Source: JBLINH01 sp047639165
GTDB lineage: Bacteria > Patescibacteriota > Minisyncoccia > Phycocordibacterales > JAACPR01
Length of the DNA stretch: 44,710 bases
Assembly: GCA_047639165.1 (NCBI GenBank)
Contig: JBLINH010000004.1
Coordinates: 1-44,710 of the forward strand
Reading direction: 5' to 3'
Part shown: positions 15,625 through 24,295 of the stretch, piece by piece
Layout: each line of letters begins with the position of its first letter
How positions within the stretch are numbered: the stretch's first letter is position 1
Position numbers and translations under genes: made by a program
The notes under the pieces: generated by a model
What the model was told of the DNA's origin: nothing
The model's input: the letters and a program-made list of their open reading frames with translations, nothing else
Database searches by the model: none

Positions 15625-15630
15625 TATAAT
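15625..15630 (+). promoter_or_regulatory. -10 box, leaderless spacing
   Basis: TATAAT followed by ACTTTC and ATG 15637. This spacing is why 15637 was taken as the start instead of the in-frame TTG codon at 15619. Confidence 0.65.
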
Positions 15631-15636
15631 ACTTTC

Positions 15637-15996
15637 ATGACGAGTAACAGCAAAATTTTTCTTTTCCTTGGAATATTAATTGTAGTAATACCATTTCTTG
15701 GTATTCCACAGAATTTCAAGAATATAATACTATTCATCGTCGGTATTATATTAGTAATCTTGTATCTTTCTTCAAAGAAAGGAGCTAGTCCTGACTATGA
15801 TGAGGAGTCTGTGTATGTAGAAAATGATGGAGTAGAAGAAGTAGAGGAAGAAATTGAAGCATCGCCTGTTACAAAACCTGAATTAGTTAAAGAAGTTGTA
15901 GAAGATGTCGAGGAAGAAGTTGAAGAAGATGTAGAGGAAGACAAGACAGAAGACGAGCATGCAAACAAATTCGATAAATACTTTGTAGATGAGTAA
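15637..15996 (+). CDS. Two-helix membrane protein with acidic tail
   Basis: 119 residues. Two close hydrophobic helices span about residues 6-22 and 27-45 with a short PQNFKN turn. A cytoplasmic-type tail of about 70 residues follows, dominated by Glu/Asp/Val (EEVEEDVEEDK) and ending DKYFVDE. The tail is probably disordered. No family was recognised. The stop overlaps the next start by 8 bp, so it is translationally linked to the putative glycoside hydrolase. Confidence 0.8.
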   Translation: MTSNSKIFLFLGILIVVIPFLGIPQNFKNIILFIVGIILVILYLSSKKGASPDYDEESVYVENDGVEEVEEEIEASPVTKPELVKEVVEDVEEEVEEDVEEDKTEDEHANKFDKYFVDE

Positions 15997-17206
15997 AAAA
16001 GTAATTAAAAAGAAGCACTTTTTAGTTGGTTTTATACTTGTATTTGTACTCGTTGTTTTTATGTCTTTCTTCAATACACCGGAGTTTTTTCAAACAACAT
16101 ACGAGTCTGGTGTAAATCAAGTTGAAGATGTTCTAGCTGCTGAAGAGGTGGGAAAAAAAGAGCCGGTAGATCATATCGAGACACCATCTGGTGTAAAGAC
16201 TATATACATGTCTGCATGTGTTGCTGCTACACCAAGTTTCAGAAAGGATCTTGTTGACTTGGTAGACGAAACTGAACTGAATTCAATCATCGTAGACATC
16301 AAAGATTACACAGGAACAATTTCTTTTGAAACAGAATTAGCTGGAAATGAAGGAACGGGATGTCAGGTTTATGATATGAAAGAGTTTGTTCAACTTTTAC
16401 ATGACAAAAATATATATGTCATTGGAAGAGTCACGGTATTTCAAGACCCATTGTACACAAAACTTCATCCAGAACTCGCGGTAAAGAAAGCCAGTGATGG
16501 ATCTGTGTGGGTAGATCACAAAGGTCTTAGCTTTGTTGAAGTTGGTGCTAGACCATATTGGGATTACATAGTTCAACTTGCAAAAGAATCATATGATTTA
16601 GGGTTCGATGAAATAAATTTTGATTACATCCGGTTTCCCTCAGATGGAAACATGAAGGATATATACTATCCATTTAGTGAGGAGAGGATAGCTGCTAACC
16701 CTGATAATGGTAAGGCAGATGCTCTTGAAGAGTTTTTCAAATACTTACACGAGAACATAAAAGACACTGGAATGGTCACATCCGCAGATCTTTTTGGAAT
16801 GACAGCTACAAACAAAGATGATTTAAATATCGGTCAGGTTCTCGAGCGTACTCTCCCATATTTTGATTACGTAGCTCCAATGGTATATCCATCTCACTAC
16901 CCAAATAATTTTAACGGTTGGCCAAACCCAAATGACTATCCGTATGAGATTATAGAGTTTTCAATGACAACAGCTTTCAACAGAGTGACTGATATGCTAG
17001 TAAGTACTTCAACACCTCAGAATGTAAAAGATGTTGTTTCAACTGATCAGCTAAGACCATGGTTACAAGATTTTGATTACGGTGGAGATTACGGTCCAGA
17101 AGAAGTTAGAACTCAAATACAAGCGACGTATGATTCCGGATTAGACTCATGGATGCTTTGGGCAGCAAGCAATAGATATACAAGAGGCGCACTTTTAGAT
17201 AATTAA
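15989..17206 (+). CDS. Putative glycoside hydrolase (DUF4015 type), membrane anchored
   Basis: 405 residues. A single N-terminal helix (about 10-28) anchors or exports the protein. A TIM-barrel-like domain starts near residue 65 (VKTIYMSACVAATPSF) and includes NSIIVDIKDYTG, IGRVTVFQDP, WVDHKG and GFDEINFDYIRFPSDG, which carries the conserved acidic residues. DYVAPMVYPSHY and DSWMLWAASNRY follow. These strings are typical of the putative glycosyl hydrolase family PF13200. The likely role is trimming a surface glycan or peptidoglycan; the substrate is unknown. Confidence 0.85.
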   Translation: MSKKVIKKKHFLVGFILVFVLVVFMSFFNTPEFFQTTYESGVNQVEDVLAAEEVGKKEPVDHIETPSGVKTIYMSACVAATPSFRKDLVDLVDETELNSIIVDIKDYTGTISFETELAGNEGTGCQVYDMKEFVQLLHDKNIYVIGRVTVFQDPLYTKLHPELAVKKASDGSVWVDHKGLSFVEVGARPYWDYIVQLAKESYDLGFDEINFDYIRFPSDGNMKDIYYPFSEERIAANPDNGKADALEEFFKYLHENIKDTGMVTSADLFGMTATNKDDLNIGQVLERTLPYFDYVAPMVYPSHYPNNFNGWPNPNDYPYEIIEFSMTTAFNRVTDMLVSTSTPQNVKDVVSTDQLRPWLQDFDYGGDYGPEEVRTQIQATYDSGLDSWMLWAASNRYTRGALLDN

Positions 17207-17222
17207 ATAAAAAGTTTTCTGA

Positions 17223-17228
17223 TATAAT
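17223..17228 (+). promoter_or_regulatory. Extended -10 box of the ATPase gene
   Basis: TGA-TATAAT followed by 8 nt and ATG 17237. Confidence 0.6.
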
Positions 17229-17236
17229 TTATACAA

Positions 17237-18943
17237 ATGGAAAATCCTGAGCAAATTACATATTTTGCCCAAACTGATGCTAGAAATCAAAAGGTACCTT
17301 TTGGTATTAAAGCAAAAGATAGAACCAAGCATGTTTATGTTATTGGAAAAACTGGTATGGGAAAATCTACTCTTCTTGAAAACATGGCAGTTCAAGATAT
17401 TCAAAATGGAAATGGTTTTGCTTTTATCGACCCTCATGGAAAAACAGCTGATCTTCTTTTGGAATACATTCCTGAAGAAAGGAAAAAAGATGTACTATAT
17501 CTAGCTCCTTTTGATATGGAGCACCCCGTATCTTTCAATATCATGGAAGACGTCGGATATGACAAAAGACACCTTGTTGTTTCAGGGCTTATGGGATCTT
17601 TCAAAAAGATTTGGCAAGACGCTTGGTCAGCTAGAATGGAATACATTTTAAGTAATACATTATTAGCTCTTTTGGAGTACCCAGATTCTACTCTACTGTC
17701 AGTTAACAAAATGCTTTCTGATAAGGCTTTCAGAAAGAAGGTGGTTGATAATTTAACTGACACATCAGTTAAATCTTTCTGGGTTGATGAGTTTGCTAAA
17801 TACACAGAAAGAATGGCTGCTGAAGCTGTTCCTGCGATTCAGAACAAGGTTGGACAATTCACCTCAAATCCTTTAATTAGAAATATCATCGGGCAACCAA
17901 AATCATCATTTGATTTGAGAGAAATGATGGATCAAAGAAAGATCGTCATCATAAACCTTTCAAAAGGAAGGATAGGTGAGCAGAATGCTAACCTTCTGGG
18001 GTCACTTTTAATTACAAAAATATATTTGTCTGCTATGAGTAGAGCTGACACTCCAGAAGTTGAATTACAAAAACTTCCAAACTTCTATCTTTACGTAGAT
18101 GAGTTCCAGTCATTTGCTAACGAATCGTTTGCAGATATCCTATCCGAAGCTAGAAAGTACAAATTGAACTTAACAATTGCACACCAATATATCGAACAAA
18201 TGTCCGATGAAGTTAGAGCTGCTGTTTTTGGAAACGTCGGTACAATGATTACCTTCAGGGTGGGTGCTACTGATGCTGAAGCCTTGGAAAAAGAATTCGA
18301 ACCTGTATTTTTGGCTGGGGATATTGTGAATCTTGGAATGTTTCAAATATATTTGAGATTGATGATTGATAGTATGGGGTCACAACCATTTTCAGCAACA
18401 ACACTTCTACCAATTGAAAAACCAAAGACATCAAGCATGATTAGTGTGATAGAAGAATCGAGAAAGCAGTTTTCAAAACCAAGAAAAGAAGTTGAAGAAC
18501 AGGTGAGAGCCCTTGTTGAGATGGGTAGAGAAGAACCAAAGAGTAATAATAACAGCGGAAATAATAAGCCAGATTTTAAAAAACCCGACTTCAAGAGAGA
18601 CTCAAGACCACCACAAGCAGAAAAACCTGCTATCAATGAAGATTCTAAGAATAACTTAAAATCTCAATTACTTCAGATCACAAAAGATAAGGAGGTTAAC
18701 GCACACTTAGTTAAAAAAAATAACGCACCGGAAAAAGAAGATAAGCCTATAGAAAAAGAAACTCTTAATGATCTAAAGCCAAAGAAAATAGATTCAAAAA
18801 ATGCTTCACCTGAGAATAGAAATCAGTTAAAAAATGCATTGGCTAGTGCACTTGGCACTGCAAATATAAGAAGTGATCTTAAACCTAAGAATGAAGTATC
18901 TACTGAGGAGCTAAAAAAGATGCTTGAAGTAAAGAGAGATTGA
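17237..18943 (+). CDS. TraG/VirD4/HerA-like ATPase
   Basis: 568 residues with no membrane helix. Walker A is GKTGMGKST (37-45), followed by GFAFIDPHGKTADLLL, typical of conjugation coupling-type and HerA ATPases. Walker B is FYLYVDEFQSF (D288, E289), followed by sensor-like TIAHQYIEQM. Residues about 410-568 are a Lys/Glu/Asn-rich, low-complexity tail. Relatives pump DNA or protein through membrane channels or act on chromosomal DNA. No other type IV secretion genes are in the window, so it may be a stand-alone factor of CPR genomes. Confidence 0.85.
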   Translation: MENPEQITYFAQTDARNQKVPFGIKAKDRTKHVYVIGKTGMGKSTLLENMAVQDIQNGNGFAFIDPHGKTADLLLEYIPEERKKDVLYLAPFDMEHPVSFNIMEDVGYDKRHLVVSGLMGSFKKIWQDAWSARMEYILSNTLLALLEYPDSTLLSVNKMLSDKAFRKKVVDNLTDTSVKSFWVDEFAKYTERMAAEAVPAIQNKVGQFTSNPLIRNIIGQPKSSFDLREMMDQRKIVIINLSKGRIGEQNANLLGSLLITKIYLSAMSRADTPEVELQKLPNFYLYVDEFQSFANESFADILSEARKYKLNLTIAHQYIEQMSDEVRAAVFGNVGTMITFRVGATDAEALEKEFEPVFLAGDIVNLGMFQIYLRLMIDSMGSQPFSATTLLPIEKPKTSSMISVIEESRKQFSKPRKEVEEQVRALVEMGREEPKSNNNSGNNKPDFKKPDFKRDSRPPQAEKPAINEDSKNNLKSQLLQITKDKEVNAHLVKKNNAPEKEDKPIEKETLNDLKPKKIDSKNASPENRNQLKNALASALGTANIRSDLKPKNEVSTEELKKMLEVKRD

Positions 18944-18958
18944 TAGTACAAATAGTAT

Positions 18959-20134
18959 ATGAAAAAGGTACTGATATTTAGTCTCGTATACTATCCTAAA
19001 TTCATAGGAGGAGCGGAAGTTGCGATAAAAGAAATAACAGATAGGTTAGATCAAGACCAGTATGATTTTGATATGATCACTTTGAGACTTGATAACAAGT
19101 TACCTAAAGTTGAAAAAATAGGAAACGTTACAATTCACAGAGTTGGATTCTCCGGAGACTGTAAAGATTCTGCTGACTCATTAAAATTCCCATACTACTT
19201 AAACAAATATCTTTTAATTCCATTAGGTTTTTTCAAAGCACTGAGTCTTCATCGGAAAAATAAATATGATGTCGTCTGGTCTATGATGGCAACTTACAAT
19301 TCTTTTGCCGCTGTACTTTTCAAGATGTTTAAAAAAGATGTTAAATATCTTTTAACTCTACAAGAAGGGGACTCCTTTGAGCATATTAAAAAGAGAGCAA
19401 AACCATTATGGCCGATTTTCACAAGAATTTTCACTAAAGCAGATCACATCCAAGTTATTTCAAACTATCTAGGAGAGTTTGCTCGTGATATGGGGTATAG
19501 AGGTCAGATCTCTCTAGTCCCAAATGCAGTCGATTATAAGTACTTTTCTGAAGTTGACCAAAACAAGGTTGAGGAGATAAAGAGAGAGTACGATAAGAAA
19601 GATGAGGATGTCTGGTTGATAACAACATCAAGACTTGTCGATAAGAACGCAATAGGAGATGTAATTAATGCAATGCCTAAATTACAAAAGAATGTTAAGT
19701 TCCTCATACTTGGAGATGGGTACCAAGAAGAAAAACTAATTAGACAGGCAAAGGATTTAAACCTAGAAGAAAGAGTATTCTTCCTTGGTTATATTCCTCA
19801 CGACAAGATGAGGTTTTATCTACATGCGTCAGATATTTTCATAAGGCCATCACTTTCTGAAGGTTTTGGAAACTCATACGTTGAAGCCATGGCTACAAGA
19901 ATTCCGGTAATTGCAACTGAAGTCGGAGGGATTGTTGATTTTGTGGAACACAAAAGGACAGGACTCTTTGTTGGAGTACATGATTCTCAAGATATAGCAC
20001 TTAAGGTAGAGATGCTTTTGAGAGATGTAGACTTGAAAGAAGAGATCATTGATAATGCTGATGAGATGGTTAAAGAAAAGTACGATTGGAGTCTCGTATC
20101 TGGTCAGATGGATGATGTGTTCAGAAGACTTTAA
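18959..20134 (+). CDS. GT4-family glycosyltransferase
   Basis: 391 residues. The N-terminal domain has GGAEVAIKEI, the glycine-rich acceptor loop near residues 16-26. The C-terminal domain has TTSRLVDKNAIGDVI, LGDGYQEEKL and the nucleotide-sugar motif PSLSEGFGNSYVEAMAT (E-x7-E), followed by TEVGGI. It transfers a sugar from an NDP-sugar, probably to a surface glycan. It starts 15 bp after the ATPase stop and may be co-transcribed. The donor cannot be read from sequence. Confidence 0.88.
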   Translation: MKKVLIFSLVYYPKFIGGAEVAIKEITDRLDQDQYDFDMITLRLDNKLPKVEKIGNVTIHRVGFSGDCKDSADSLKFPYYLNKYLLIPLGFFKALSLHRKNKYDVVWSMMATYNSFAAVLFKMFKKDVKYLLTLQEGDSFEHIKKRAKPLWPIFTRIFTKADHIQVISNYLGEFARDMGYRGQISLVPNAVDYKYFSEVDQNKVEEIKREYDKKDEDVWLITTSRLVDKNAIGDVINAMPKLQKNVKFLILGDGYQEEKLIRQAKDLNLEERVFFLGYIPHDKMRFYLHASDIFIRPSLSEGFGNSYVEAMATRIPVIATEVGGIVDFVEHKRTGLFVGVHDSQDIALKVEMLLRDVDLKEEIIDNADEMVKEKYDWSLVSGQMDDVFRRL

Positions 20135-20209
20135 TTTAAATCGTTTAAAAACTACTGATTTCCCTCAAAACGTTTCCCAATGAAAATCCCTGTGAGCTAA
20201 GAGGAAAAT

Positions 20210-20239
20210 TTGACTTTCAAAAAATAGTTAGTGTATAAT
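20210..20239 (+). promoter_or_regulatory. Promoter of short-RNA unit 1
   Basis: TTGACT (20210-20215), an 18-bp spacer and TATAAT (20234-20239), close to consensus. Confidence 0.75.
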
Positions 20240-20245
20240 GTGTGA

Positions 20246-20307
20246 GTATCACCGAGAAAATAACCCCCTTCAGGTTCCGTCCTGCTGGGGCTTTCTTATT
20301 TATTTTT
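20246..20307 (+). ncRNA. Short structured RNA, copy 1 of 3
   Basis: No frame of useful length exists here. The RNA can form an outer stem GAGAAA (20254-20259) with TTTCTT (20292-20297), an inner CCCC/GGGG stem, a TT/CT internal loop and an apical CAGG-TTCCGT-CCTG hairpin (20271-20284). A T-rich tract ends it. The core from CCTTCAGG to CTGCTGG is identical in all three copies. Ends are estimated from the promoter and T tract. It matches no RNA family I recognise. Confidence 0.7.
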
Positions 20308-20319
20308 AGAAACAAAAAA

Positions 20320-20348
20320 TTGACTTCTGTAATCGCTTTTGTTAATAT
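20320..20348 (+). promoter_or_regulatory. Promoter of short-RNA unit 2
   Basis: TTGACT (20320-20325), a 17-bp spacer and TAATAT (20343-20348). Confidence 0.7.
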
Positions 20349-20354
20349 TTATAA

Positions 20355-20413
20355 ATCCCCGAGAAAATAACCCCCTTCAGGTTCCGTCCTGCTGGGGCTT
20401 TCTCATTTTATTT
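20355..20413 (+). ncRNA. Short structured RNA, copy 2 of 3
   Basis: Same fold as copy 1: GAGAAA (20361-20366) pairs with TTTCTC (20399-20404), CCCC with GGGG (20394-20397), and the same apical hairpin spans 20378-20391. Relative to copy 1, a U replaces by C on the 3' outer arm and turns a G-U into a G-C pair. A T-rich end follows. Confidence 0.7.
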
Positions 20414-20461
20414 AATCTAATAAATTATAAAAAGTATATAAAGTTTTAATATAAAAATAAA

Positions 20462-20490
20462 TTAACCAATCTAACTCCTTTTGTTAATAT
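20462..20490 (+). promoter_or_regulatory. Promoter of short-RNA unit 3
   Basis: TTAACC (20462-20467), a 17-bp spacer and TAATAT (20485-20490). The spacer end and -10 region (CTTTTGTTAATATTTATAA) match unit 2. Confidence 0.65.
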
Positions 20491-20496
20491 TTATAA

Positions 20497-20558
20497 GTTA
20501 ATACGAAAAGTCCTCCTTCAGGTTCCGTCCTGCTGGAGTCCTTTTCATATCATTTTTT
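20497..20558 (+). ncRNA. Short structured RNA, copy 3 of 3
   Basis: GAAAAG (20505-20510) pairs with CTTTTC (20541-20546), and CTCC (20513-20516) pairs with GGAG (20535-20538). The apical CAGG-TTCCGT-CCTG hairpin (20519-20532) is unchanged. Both stems differ from copies 1-2 on both sides and remain paired. Its T tail overlaps the last codons of the convergent NYN gene. Confidence 0.7.
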
Positions 20559-21041
20559 AACTTCTAGGGTTTTTCTCATCCTATCAATAAAAGATATATT
20601 CTTCTTGGCAAACTTTTTTAGTAACGAAGAGTATTTTCTAGAGTTGGGGATTAGAACCATTTTTAACTTATCTAGCTTGTGTAAGTAATCTACAAGACAG
20701 TAGTAATCTCCATCACCTGCAACAATAATAGCTTTATCAAAATTGTCTAACTGTATCATCGTGTGCATTGCTAGTTCTGTGTCAACATTTCCCTTAATAT
20801 TTCCTCTGTGGTCTCTTGTCACTGGTTTAAATATGCAAACAAAACCAGCTTTTCTAAGTTTTGTATATAACTTTTCATTTTCTTCAATATATCCAATGAA
20901 AAGGTATGCATTGGTAACAGAATAATGTTCTTTTAGATATATTCTAAATTTCATCCAATCAATTTTCCACCCAAGACTTTTAATTGATCTGTATACATTT
21001 TGACTATCTATAAAAGCGTAATTATTGTCTTTCTTGTACAT
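20550..21041 (-). CDS. NYN-domain (LabA/PIN-like) putative nuclease
   Basis: 163 residues covering one NYN domain. The conserved acidic residues are visible: D12 in AFIDSQN, D87 in GNVDTELAMH, and D110 and D112 in VAGDGDYY. These form the metal site of PIN-like RNases. Bacterial NYN proteins are thought to cut or process RNA. On its own strand TATACT lies 8 nt before the ATG. It converges on the three short-RNA units and its 3' end overlaps the last one. Confidence 0.88.
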   Translation of the reverse strand: MYKKDNNYAFIDSQNVYRSIKSLGWKIDWMKFRIYLKEHYSVTNAYLFIGYIEENEKLYTKLRKAGFVCIFKPVTRDHRGNIKGNVDTELAMHTMIQLDNFDKAIIVAGDGDYYCLVDYLHKLDKLKMVLIPNSRKYSSLLKKFAKKNISFIDRMRKTLEVKK

Positions 21042-21049
21042 AACAAGAA

Positions 21050-21055
21050 AGTATA
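21050..21055 (-). promoter_or_regulatory. -10 box of the NYN gene
   Basis: TATACT on the minus strand followed by 8 nt and ATG 21041. Confidence 0.45.
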
Positions 21056-21098
21056 TATAGAAAGGTGTGAGAGTGAGATAAAAAAGAGATAAAAACTT

Positions 21099-22376
21099 CT
21101 ATGATTTCACAATATCGTTACTTATCAATGTAACATCTCCAGCTCCGATGGTGAAGATAATATCATCTCCATCTGTATTCTTTGAAATGTACTCTTTTAC
21201 ACCTTCAGGGTCTTTAAATAGTTTTGCTTTTTCTCCAATCTTTTCTACCAGCATACCTGAGTCTATGCTCCCATCCTCACTTTCTCTTGCAGCGTAGATT
21301 GGAAGTACTAAGACTTCATCTGCAGATGAGAGTACTTCCGCAAAATCATCTAGGAAGATTTTTGTTCTGCTGTATAGGTGTGGTTGGAATACCACCATTA
21401 TTTTCTTGTCACCGAACTTTTCCCGAGCTGCTTCAATGGTTGCTCGCACTTCTTCCGGATGGTGAGCGTAATCGTCATATACTATTGCACCATTTTTAGT
21501 CTCACCCTTATGTTCAAACCTTCTCCAAGTTCCTGAGAATTCTTTAAGAGACTTTCTTATGTCTTCATCTTTGCATCCCAAAATTACAGCAACCTCATAT
21601 GCCAATCTGGCATTTTCTTTATTGTGGTTTCCTGGAACTCCAACTTCAATATCAAAATCATCTATACTGTGAATGTTTGTATTTTCTTTCTTTGAGATTT
21701 CATCAAGATTCTTTTGACCGGAGTGGATGATCAAATGATCGTCTTCCTTTAATTTATCTACAAACGTAGAGAAAGTATCCTTGATGTCGTCTAAGTCTTT
21801 GTAGTAGTCCAAATGATCTGCATCGATGTTTGTTATGACAGTGATGTTTGGATTTAATTCCAAAAATGACCTTAAATATTCACAAGCTTCTACAACGAAA
21901 ATATCACTGTCACCACTTACAAAGTTACTATTGTATTCTTTTAGTAAGCTTCCAACGATAACTGTAGGGGAAAGACCACAATCAATTAGTATTTTTGCAA
22001 TCATACCTGTGGTTGTTGTTTTTCCGTGAGTACCAGAAATCGCAACTGTTCTTTTATCTTTAGAGATTAGTCCAAGCATTTGAGAATATAGGAGAGTTTC
22101 TATACTCCTTTCCTTCGCTTCTAACAACTCCTCATTATCCACTGGTATGGCACCAGTATAAACAATGAGGTCGGTATTTACCGGGATGTTTTCTTTCTTG
22201 TGACCAATACTAACCTCTATACCAATATCACGTAATCCTTCTGTTACTTTGGATTCTCCACCGTCTGATCCGCTTACTGTTTTTCCCTCGTGTATCATCA
22301 TACGAGCTATGGCTGAAACACCAATACCACCTATACCTATACAGTGAACATGCCTGATGTCTTTAAGTGATTTCAT
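21099..22376 (-). CDS. murC: UDP-N-acetylmuramate-L-alanine ligase
   Basis: 425 residues from ATG 22376. A longer frame reaches to 22556 but adds 60 unrelated residues and overlaps the divergent gene. HCIGIGGIGVSAIARMM is the N-terminal UDP-binding glycine loop. SGTHGKTTTTGM is the Mur-ligase ATP site. ITNIDADHLDYY, NKENARLAY and YDDYAHHPEEVRATIEAA are the expected central and C-terminal motifs. It adds L-alanine to UDP-MurNAc in the cytoplasm, the first peptide step of peptidoglycan synthesis. On the minus strand TAATAT lies 7 nt before the ATG. No other mur genes are in the window. Confidence 0.96.
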   Translation of the reverse strand: MKSLKDIRHVHCIGIGGIGVSAIARMMIHEGKTVSGSDGGESKVTEGLRDIGIEVSIGHKKENIPVNTDLIVYTGAIPVDNEELLEAKERSIETLLYSQMLGLISKDKRTVAISGTHGKTTTTGMIAKILIDCGLSPTVIVGSLLKEYNSNFVSGDSDIFVVEACEYLRSFLELNPNITVITNIDADHLDYYKDLDDIKDTFSTFVDKLKEDDHLIIHSGQKNLDEISKKENTNIHSIDDFDIEVGVPGNHNKENARLAYEVAVILGCKDEDIRKSLKEFSGTWRRFEHKGETKNGAIVYDDYAHHPEEVRATIEAAREKFGDKKIMVVFQPHLYSRTKIFLDDFAEVLSSADEVLVLPIYAARESEDGSIDSGMLVEKIGEKAKLFKDPEGVKEYISKNTDGDDIIFTIGAGDVTLISNDIVKS

Positions 22377-22416
22377 TAGAGATATATTAACATATTGATG
22401 TTTACTCACCATTGTG

Positions 22417-22422
22417 TAACAT
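22417..22422 (+). promoter_or_regulatory. Possible -10 box of the GT4 gene
   Basis: TAACAT followed by 6 nt and ATG 22429. The match to consensus is moderate. Confidence 0.35.
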
Positions 22423-22428
22423 AGGACT

Positions 22429-23526
22429 ATGAATATATTAATGCTTTCAACAGACAGTAATATCCTCAAGGAAGGCAGTGCTGTAAGGGTCAGAATGGCT
22501 GAATACGGGCAGTTATTCGATAATCTATACATTATCCTCCTATCAAGTGGACCCACTCAAAAACAGAAGATATCTGAGAATGTACATATATATAGTATAA
22601 ATTCAGACAATAAGATTAAGGCTTCTGTGAAAGCTGTGAATTCTTCTAAGTACTTTAAAGACATTGATGTGGTTTCCTCACAAAATCCGTTTGAACTTGG
22701 AGTAATAGGATATGTAATTTCAAAGAAATTAAAAGCAAAATTTCATGTACAAATTCATACAGACTTTTTGAATGAAAACTTTTCTAGGTTTAGTTTAAGA
22801 AATGCTTTTAGTGTTGGTATTTCAAAAATAGTTCTACCTAGGGCAAAAGGAATCAGAGTGGTATCAGAAAGAATTAAAAGAAGTTTGTTTAAGGTTAATA
22901 TAAATTGTGAACCAGTTGTCTTGCCAATCCTTGTTGATAGGGAGAAATTGATAACAAATGTTAAAATAGATTTAAGGAAGAAATATCCAGAGTTTGAAAC
23001 TTTAGTGTTAACAGTTTCAAGACTTGAGAAAGAAAAGGATATTGAAACTCTTTTGAAAGGGTTTAATCAAGTTATTAATTTCTACCCAAAGACAGCCCTT
23101 GTCATTATTGGAAGTGGTTACGAACTAGATAATTTAAAAAGGTTAGTGAAAGACTTAGGGATTGAAGATAAAGTTAAGTTTGAAGGATATCAAGAAGATA
23201 TCTATTCATATATGAAGACAGCAGATATATATGCACAGTCATCAATGTATGAAGGGTATGGTATGACTTTGGTTGAGGCAGCATTACTTCGTTTACCTAT
23301 AGTTTCAACTAGGGTTGGTATTGTTGGAGATGTTCTAAAGGCAGGACAGGGAGCACTAACATGCGAAGTGAGTGATTCTGAGTGTATGGGGAAGAACATA
23401 GTTAAGTTAATTGAAGACAAAGAATTAAGGAATTCAATATATATGGAGGCACTTAAAGAAATTAATGAGCATGTAATATCTAAAGAAGAGTATATGGAGA
23501 GATATAAAAATAGTTTACATATATAA
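22429..23526 (+). CDS. GT4-family glycosyltransferase
   Basis: 365 residues. The N-terminal domain has KEGSAVRVRMAEYGQ and SSQNPFELG. The donor half has LTVSRLEKEKDIETLLKG, IGSGYELDNLKRLV and QSSMYEGYGMTLVEAALLRLP with the E-x7-E pair, then STRVGIVGDVL. It diverges from murC and opens a tightly packed run of genes to 29116, probably one glycan operon. The donor is unknown. Confidence 0.88.
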   Translation: MNILMLSTDSNILKEGSAVRVRMAEYGQLFDNLYIILLSSGPTQKQKISENVHIYSINSDNKIKASVKAVNSSKYFKDIDVVSSQNPFELGVIGYVISKKLKAKFHVQIHTDFLNENFSRFSLRNAFSVGISKIVLPRAKGIRVVSERIKRSLFKVNINCEPVVLPILVDREKLITNVKIDLRKKYPEFETLVLTVSRLEKEKDIETLLKGFNQVINFYPKTALVIIGSGYELDNLKRLVKDLGIEDKVKFEGYQEDIYSYMKTADIYAQSSMYEGYGMTLVEAALLRLPIVSTRVGIVGDVLKAGQGALTCEVSDSECMGKNIVKLIEDKELRNSIYMEALKEINEHVISKEEYMERYKNSLHI

Positions 23527-23527
23527 T
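23522..23527 (+). promoter_or_regulatory. Internal -10 box, leaderless spacing
   Basis: TATAAT overlaps the stop region of the upstream GT4 gene and lies 6 nt before ATG 23534. It could give an internal leaderless start within the run. Confidence 0.45.
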
Positions 23528-23533
23528 ATTATT

Positions 23534-24295
23534 ATGACGGAACTAGATTCAAAACTAAATAATAATTACGTAAAAGGATATTATGATAATCAGGTTAAAA
23601 AAATGGGTGATAGCTATACAGATTCTAGGTGGCACACCACTCCTATTCAAGAATTTGAATATAATCAAACTAGTAGAGCTCTAGATAGAGCTCTAGGAAA
23701 TACTAAATATGGAAAAGTTATTGAGGTTGGACCAGGAGATGGTGTCTGGACTAAAAAAATAATTGAACATACAGAAGAAAGAATACATTTAGTTGAACAA
23801 TCTGTAGAAATGTTGGATAGGGCCAAAAGAAAACTATTTGGTGTTTCTAATATAACATTTGAAAGATCTGACTTCATGGAATCTAATCCACCAAAAGGTA
23901 ATGACTTAGTCATTGCAATTAGGTGCTTTGAATATTTTTCTGATAAAGATTCTTCTGTAAAAAAGATGTTTGATCTACTTTCTCCGGGCGGAAAGCTTGT
24001 TATAGTTACAAAAAACTCAAAACTACTAACTTCCGTGAGTGTTCAAGGAAAGAAAGTACACAGTGATCAGTTAAGTAGAATTGAAATGAGAAATCTTTTA
24101 CTCAACAATGGTTTTGAGTATGACAGTATATATTCAGCTGTTTTCAGGTGGAAAATCAGATATGGAATAATGAGGTTTGTATTTGATGTTCTTCATAGAG
24201 TTTCTGTCTGGTCTAAGGGAATTTTTGCTATTCCTTTCCTAACAACATATGCAACAGAAAGTTTCGTGTACGTGGTAACCAAACCAAAATCATGA
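23534..24295 (+). CDS. Class I SAM-dependent methyltransferase
   Basis: 253 residues. The SAM-binding glycine loop is KVIEVGPGDGVWTKKI (near residues 57-72), followed by an acidic residue in IHLVEQS and by IAIRCFEYFSD and LLSPGGKLVIVTKN, the motif II-III region of Rossmann methyltransferases. The last 50 residues are hydrophobic and could touch the membrane. It probably methylates a sugar or lipid-linked glycan given its neighbours. It overlaps the next gene by 4 bp. Confidence 0.82.
   Translation: MTELDSKLNNNYVKGYYDNQVKKMGDSYTDSRWHTTPIQEFEYNQTSRALDRALGNTKYGKVIEVGPGDGVWTKKIIEHTEERIHLVEQSVEMLDRAKRKLFGVSNITFERSDFMESNPPKGNDLVIAIRCFEYFSDKDSSVKKMFDLLSPGGKLVIVTKNSKLLTSVSVQGKKVHSDQLSRIEMRNLLLNNGFEYDSIYSAVFRWKIRYGIMRFVFDVLHRVSVWSKGIFAIPFLTTYATESFVYVVTKPKS

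Noticed and set aside
20246..20558. CRISPR array
   Set aside because: Three repeats at unequal spacing (107 and 141 bp), each with its own promoter and T-rich end, with no cas genes; structured RNA units fit better.
21099..22556. Start of murC at 22556
   Set aside because: The extra 60 residues have no MurC counterpart and overlap the divergent glycosyltransferase gene; ATG 22376 directly precedes the family N-terminus.
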